Source of the DNA: Bacteroidota bacterium
Lineage (GTDB): Bacteria; Bacteroidota; Bacteroidia; Bacteroidales; JAAYUG01
DNA: 8,215 bases
Assembly (NCBI GenBank): GCA_021812865.1
Contig: JAKAMP010000100.1
Span: 1 to 8,215, forward strand
Reading direction: 5' to 3'
Each line of letters opens with the position of its first letter. Position 1 is the stretch's first letter. This document shows positions 5,059 to 8,215 of the stretch, in pieces. The notes under the pieces are model-generated. The model was not told where the DNA came from. It did no database searches and saw nothing but the letters and a program-made list of their open reading frames with translations. The translations under genes were made by a program, and so were the position numbers.

Positions 5059-6663
5059 ATGGATACTTCCAACAAAATCATTGCATTGCTCGGTTTATCG
5101 GTTATCGCCCCATCCTTCACCGGATGCAAAAGCGAGCACAAGTCCAGGCAGCCGAATATTATTTATATCATGAGCGATGATCATGCATACCAGGCGATCA
5201 GCGCATACGGCTCCAGGCTCATCCAGACGCCGAATATTGACCGCATTGGCAATGAAGGAATCCGCTATACAAACTGTTTTGTGACCAATTCACTGAGCAG
5301 CCCCAGCCGGGCTGTTCTTTTAACCGGGATGTACAGTCACCTTACGGGAGCCAGGGACAATTCCTTCTCGATGCGCATCGATTCGGGAATTACCATGTTT
5401 CCAATGATGTTGCAGAAAGCAGGATATCAGACGGCCATCGTGGGGAAGTGGCACCTGCTCAATAATCCTTTGGGTTTTGATTATTCATCCATCCTGATCG
5501 ACCAGGGACAGTATTACAATCCTGATTTTGTAACCAACGGAAACACCGCACGGGTGCATGGCTATGCCACGGACATTATCATGGACAAGGCGCTCACATG
5601 GCTGTCATCCATGAGGGATCCCGATAAGCCATTCTGCCTGATGATTCATAACAAGGCGCCCCACCGCAACTGGCTGCCCGATACCACCGATCTGGGAGAG
5701 TTTAGCGATGATCTGCCCCTGCCTGCCACCTTATATGATGACTATGCTGGACGCGGAAAAGCGGCACATGAGCAAATGATGGAGATCGCCAAAAACATGC
5801 ACCTGCCATCGGATTTAAAAGTAGGCGTTTCAGAAAAGAACAAGTCAGGGCATTGGCTGATCGGGGAGTTCCAGCGCATGGATTCGGCCCAGCGCAACAC
5901 CTTGATCAGGTTTTACACCCGGGAGGATGCCCGTGTGGATACAGCCCATATGACGCATAGGGAATATGTAGCCTGGAAATACCAGCGGTTTATCAAGGAT
6001 TACCTGCGGTGCATCCGGTCCGTAGACAGAAATGTGGGCAGGCTGCTCAGTTACCTGCAGAAAGAAGGGCTGCTTGAAAACACCATCATTGTGTATACCT
6101 CCGACCAGGGATTCTACCTGGGCGAACATGGCTGGTTCGACAAGCGGTTCATGTATGAACAGTCCCTGAAAACACCCCTGATGATACGCTATCCCGCCAT
6201 GATCAAGCCCGGTACGGTAAGCAATGCCAGTGTGATGAACCTCGATTATGCCCCCACCTTTCTTGAACTGGCCGGTTTGAAGGAACCTGCCAATATGCAG
6301 GGAACATCCATGGTGCCTACATTTAACGGTTCTGTTCCTTCTGGCTGGCGAAAGGCAGTATATTATCATTATTACGAATACCCGGGCTGGCATGCTGTGA
6401 AACGCCACTACGGGATCCGCACAGAGCGGTATAAGCTTATGCATTTTTATTACGACATAAATGAATGGGAACTGTATGACCTGAAGAACGACCCTGACGA
6501 GATGCACAATGTATACAGCGAGCCGGGTTACGCACAAGTAAGGGATTCGCTGTTGAACCAGTTGCGCCTGCTGCAGAAGAAATACATGGACTCAGATTCC
6601 CTGGCGGAAAAGTTCCTGGAGCACGACAAGCCTATGTTCAGCAGGTTCGGGAATGTGTATTAA
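5059..6663 (+). CDS. Serine-type sulfatase lipoprotein, S1 family, likely N-acetylglucosamine-6-sulfatase
   Basis: This 534-residue enzyme of the formylglycine sulfatase family (S1) removes sulfate esters from glycans. The Asp40-Asp41 metal site, the maturation motif SSPSR (80-84, Ser80 becoming formylglycine), GKWH (Lys130, His132), His202 in NKAPHRNW, Asp349-Gln350 and Lys362 in HGWFDKR give a full set of likely active-site residues. Ser rather than Cys at the formylglycine position means a radical-SAM anaerobic sulfatase-maturating enzyme is needed, encoded elsewhere. The core closely recalls the S1_11 N-acetylglucosamine-6-sulfatase of Bacteroides thetaiotaomicron (BT4656), suggesting mucin, keratan sulfate or heparan-type substrates; exact specificity is inferred. 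The N-terminus has a hydrophobic run and Cys23 in FTGC, an imperfect lipobox, so export as a lipoprotein is likely. The ATG is the first after an in-frame stop at 5050-5052. No SusC/SusD-like genes are adjacent. Confidence 0.9.
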   Translation: MDTSNKIIALLGLSVIAPSFTGCKSEHKSRQPNIIYIMSDDHAYQAISAYGSRLIQTPNIDRIGNEGIRYTNCFVTNSLSSPSRAVLLTGMYSHLTGARDNSFSMRIDSGITMFPMMLQKAGYQTAIVGKWHLLNNPLGFDYSSILIDQGQYYNPDFVTNGNTARVHGYATDIIMDKALTWLSSMRDPDKPFCLMIHNKAPHRNWLPDTTDLGEFSDDLPLPATLYDDYAGRGKAAHEQMMEIAKNMHLPSDLKVGVSEKNKSGHWLIGEFQRMDSAQRNTLIRFYTREDARVDTAHMTHREYVAWKYQRFIKDYLRCIRSVDRNVGRLLSYLQKEGLLENTIIVYTSDQGFYLGEHGWFDKRFMYEQSLKTPLMIRYPAMIKPGTVSNASVMNLDYAPTFLELAGLKEPANMQGTSMVPTFNGSVPSGWRKAVYYHYYEYPGWHAVKRHYGIRTERYKLMHFYYDINEWELYDLKNDPDEMHNVYSEPGYAQVRDSLLNQLRLLQKKYMDSDSLAEKFLEHDKPMFSRFGNVY

Positions 6664-6668
6664 AGGTT

Positions 6669-6700
6669 GTCATGCGGTCATGCGGTCGTGCGGTCATGCG
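6669..6700. repeat. Tandem repeat, four 8-bp units
   Basis: GTCATGCG is repeated four times head to tail; the third unit reads GTCGTGCG. A partial fifth unit (GT) follows. It begins six bases after the sulfatase stop codon, outside any gene, and could vary in copy number by slippage. Confidence 0.9.
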
Positions 6701-6807
6701 GTACCGTTTTAGCAAAAAGTGTAATGTTCCGGGAAGGATTGTTTGGTGCCCGGTTGCAGATTTCAAGCAATGTAAGCGCTTTTATATGGATTTCTGAATC
6801 TCCAGGT

Positions 6808-6836
6808 TCATTCCCTTTCAGGAAACCAGGGAATGA
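6808..6836 (-). other. Hairpin spanning the methyltransferase stop codon
   Basis: TCATTCCCT (6808-6816) and AGGGAATGA (6828-6836) form a perfect 9-bp stem with an 11-nt loop; the stem includes the stop codon. No T run follows on the minus strand, so a classical terminator is unlikely, but it may act in 3'-end protection or weak termination. Confidence 0.45.
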
Positions 6837-7335
6837 TCTTCGACGTTTTCCTGCGGTACTGCCTGTATTGCTCCCCGAAATCTTTCAGGAGCCTTGCTTC
6901 TTCCAGTTTAACCACCACCATCAGCATAAATGCCGCCAGCAGGGCAACCAAAATTACCGCGGTAAGGGAATTGATAACGAGAGCCAGGGCAAAGTAGATG
7001 AGGAATGTTCCGAACAGCATGGGATTCCGGCAATAGCGGTATGGTCCGGTTATTACCAGGTTCCGCGTTTTCGGACTGATCTCGATGTTGGATATTTCCA
7101 GGGGACCGCCTTTACCAACAATGTTCTGATACACAATCGACGTGATCCTGAATGCAAATCCCGAGACCAGCAGGAATATTACAATAATCCATCGCAGGGA
7201 GCTGTTCCCTGTGATTGGGATTCTGAGAACATAGTCTGCCAGGGCTGTGACTGTCCAGATAAGAGAAGGGAAGATCACCAGGACGAGCAATCCTCCGAAT
7301 ACATACCCCCGGATCATTTTCTGAGTTTCTTTCAT
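6808..7335 (-). CDS. Isoprenylcysteine carboxyl methyltransferase-like membrane protein
   Basis: This 175-residue integral membrane protein belongs to the ICMT/PEMT-like methyltransferase superfamily, which uses S-adenosylmethionine at the inner membrane. Hydrophobic segments are visible at about 11-33, 48-64 and 107-142. The family signature runs from GPYRYCRNPM (97-106) through Glu145/Glu146 to FGEQYRQYRR (153-162), matching the usual cofactor-binding C-terminal half. Bacterial members have varied, mostly unknown substrates, and bacteria lack prenylated Ras-type targets, so I name no substrate. The ATG at 7335 gives an intact protein of normal length. It faces the sulfatase gene tail-to-tail. 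A hairpin covers its stop codon (6808-6836). No exact TAnnTTTG promoter lies upstream. Confidence 0.85.
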   Translation of the reverse strand: MKETQKMIRGYVFGGLLVLVIFPSLIWTVTALADYVLRIPITGNSSLRWIIVIFLLVSGFAFRITSIVYQNIVGKGGPLEISNIEISPKTRNLVITGPYRYCRNPMLFGTFLIYFALALVINSLTAVILVALLAAFMLMVVVKLEEARLLKDFGEQYRQYRRKTSKIIPWFPERE

Positions 7336-7631
7336 GAGTGTAACTCGTTAGTTCACAATATACTGTGATGTAGAGTTTTATTCAAGCAGAATAAAGCTGA
7401 AATACACCTATTTATATGATAAAATGAACTCTTTATGGAAATTGGCGATTCAGAAAACCTTTCAAGTGGGAATCATTTAATTCAGTTATCTCCCAAGGTA
7501 TTTCCAATGTCTGGATCTTATCCGGTTAAACATTTGCCAGGCAACTATTTCACCAGCATATGGCTATAGTTCTACCTGGATAAAGGCTAAAGTTCCCGAA
7601 GAAGCGGTATTGAATTCCCGATTAAACGATA
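7336..7631. other. Intergenic region with no recognised gene
   Basis: No convincing gene, RNA or terminator is visible. The longest rightward frame with an ATG is 44 codons (7435-7569) and lacks any recognisable motif. The leftward methyltransferase promoter should lie at the left edge, but only poor matches to the -7 consensus occur there. Confidence 0.45.
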
Positions 7632-7934
7632 TTATTCAATTATCAATCCGGTTTTAAGGATTTCACTGAGAAAACCGCTCTCATCATGATTTTTTTCGAT
7701 GAGTATTGGCTCGATACGATCATCTATATCCCGTCTCAATTTCCATAAAAGAGGGGCATAAGTAAAAAAATCCTGATGGATCGAATTCACAATTACTGCA
7801 ACATCAATATCACTGTCTTCCTGCGGATTCCCCTTTGCATAAGAACCATACAAGACAACCATATCGAGGTCAAAATGAGCGGATAACCTCTGTTTGTATT
7901 CGATTAGCTTATTTACAACTTCTCTTTTATCCAT
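7632..7934 (-). CDS. MNT-type minimal nucleotidyltransferase (antitoxin of HEPN-MNT pair)
   Basis: This 100-residue protein is a minimal nucleotidyltransferase of the polymerase-beta superfamily. In HEPN-MNT type VII toxin-antitoxin systems such proteins neutralise the HEPN toxin, in studied cases by transferring AMP to it. The catalytic signature GSx10DxD is intact: Gly30-Ser31 and Asp42/Asp44 within SDIDVAV. A third acidic position may be the Glu in RIEPILIE. Length is normal for the family, so the enzyme is probably functional. Its first 22 nt overlap the end of the HEPN gene in another frame, a sign of one operon in which toxin precedes antitoxin. Because that HEPN gene appears truncated, this may be an orphan antitoxin. 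It could alternatively be a stand-alone nucleotidyltransferase of unknown target. Confidence 0.88.
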   Translation of the reverse strand: MDKREVVNKLIEYKQRLSAHFDLDMVVLYGSYAKGNPQEDSDIDVAVIVNSIHQDFFTYAPLLWKLRRDIDDRIEPILIEKNHDESGFLSEILKTGLIIE

Positions 7935-8098
7935 GCCTGCAATTCTTTGGTTCGCTCTAAAATGAGTTCACATCTTTCTTTGGTCAGACTTTTCATTAGT
8001 TTCTCTTTCTGCGAAGGATAACGGGCCTCAATGTTTAAAGGCTCCAGAATATCGATAAAATCCTTTTGTTTGTCAGATAATTGTTCGTAAGAGCCTGT
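7913..8098 (-). pseudogene. HEPN-domain toxin, 5'-truncated remnant
   Basis: A leftward frame of 61 codons ends at a TAA (7913-7915), 22 nt inside the MNT gene. It reads ...DKQKDFIDILEPLNIEARYP then a long charged helix ending in LQAWIKEKL, which matches the C-terminal half of HEPN (PF05168-like) proteins: the RYP turn followed by a final helix with W near the end. Going upstream the frame meets a stop (8099-8101) before any suitable ATG; the first internal ATG would leave only 27 codons. The missing front half should carry the conserved central helices and the H-containing motif. The break lies at the edge of a repeat-rich block (8102-8215), so disruption by an element is likely. A single assembly error or a short frameshift at 8099-8101 is an alternative. 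Confidence 0.7.
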
Positions 8099-8101
8099 TT
8101 A

Positions 8102-8215
8102 AAATTGGGGTTTCACCCCAAACCCGAGTCCATTTCTTTTGCTTGCCCAAAAGAAATAGACGAAAGAAAAGGGCCCCACGAAATCCAACCTGGAGCTTTT
8201 GCTTGTCGCACAGTC
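8102..8215. repeat. Repeat-rich block at window end next to the broken HEPN gene
   Basis: Two nested dyads stand out: TTGGGG-TTTCA-CCCCAA (8105-8121) and ATTTCTTTTG-6 nt-CAAAAGAAAT (8132-8141 with 8148-8157). The 10-mer CTTTTGCTTG recurs at 8136-8145 and 8196-8205. No coding frame is evident. From memory, similar segments with CTTTTG...CAAAAGAAA occur between genes in Bacteroidota, so this may be an interspersed REP- or MITE-like element; this is a recollection, not a search. It runs out of the window. Confidence 0.4.

Noticed and set aside
5845..6537. Leftward 230-codon open frame inside the sulfatase gene
   Set aside because: Antisense to a well-supported enzyme, with no recognisable domain.
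6667..7368. Rightward 233-codon open frame opposite the methyltransferase gene
   Set aside because: It is antisense to a clear membrane-protein gene, has a low-complexity polar composition and no family resemblance. Its first codons lie in the tandem repeat.
7435..7569. 44-codon rightward frame between methyltransferase and MNT genes
   Set aside because: No motif, no promoter match, and length expected by chance.

Overview
The window looks like a chromosomal segment of an anaerobic or facultatively anaerobic Bacteroidota bacterium, probably near Bacteroidales or Marinilabiliales. Three things point there: promoters of the TTTG / TAnnTTTG type with no Shine-Dalgarno sequences, two exported lipoproteins (an M3 dipeptidyl carboxypeptidase and a serine-type sulfatase), and a sulfatase that resembles the N-acetylglucosamine-6-sulfatases of gut Bacteroides. 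The species cannot be named from the sequence.

Layout. (1) Positions 1-213 hold the N-terminus of a transposase, leftward and cut by the window edge. (2) Positions 363-2145 form an AT-rich accessory block, all leftward: a zinc-independent quinone-reductase-type dehydrogenase, a 135-bp structured element with outer inverted repeats and an embedded promoter, then a ribbon-helix-helix antitoxin / MazF toxin pair with its own promoter and palindromic operator. (3) Positions 2146-2448 are non-coding and include one copy of a degenerate 36-bp direct repeat. (4) Positions 2449-7335 have higher GC (about half by eye): a dipeptidyl carboxypeptidase lipoprotein (leftward, with a clear terminator), a structured 400-bp divergent intergenic region, a sulfatase lipoprotein (rightward), an 8-bp tandem repeat, and a leftward isoprenylcysteine-methyltransferase-like membrane protein. 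(5) Positions 7632-8215 hold an intact MNT-type minimal nucleotidyltransferase, overlapped by the 3' remnant of a HEPN toxin gene that has lost its front half next to a repeat-rich block at the window end.

The peptidase and sulfatase are probably both exported or surface-anchored nutrient-acquisition enzymes, cutting peptides and desulfating amino-sugar glycans, but they diverge and need not be co-regulated. The flanks carry two toxin-antitoxin modules of different type, one apparently intact (MazEF-like) and one apparently broken (HEPN-MNT), with a transposase and repeats nearby. That suggests accessory DNA around a more ordinary core. No complete novel system is evident. The items most worth checking are the attC-like element between the MazF and dehydrogenase genes, the truncated HEPN gene with its retained MNT partner, and the 36-bp direct repeat upstream of the MazEF promoter.
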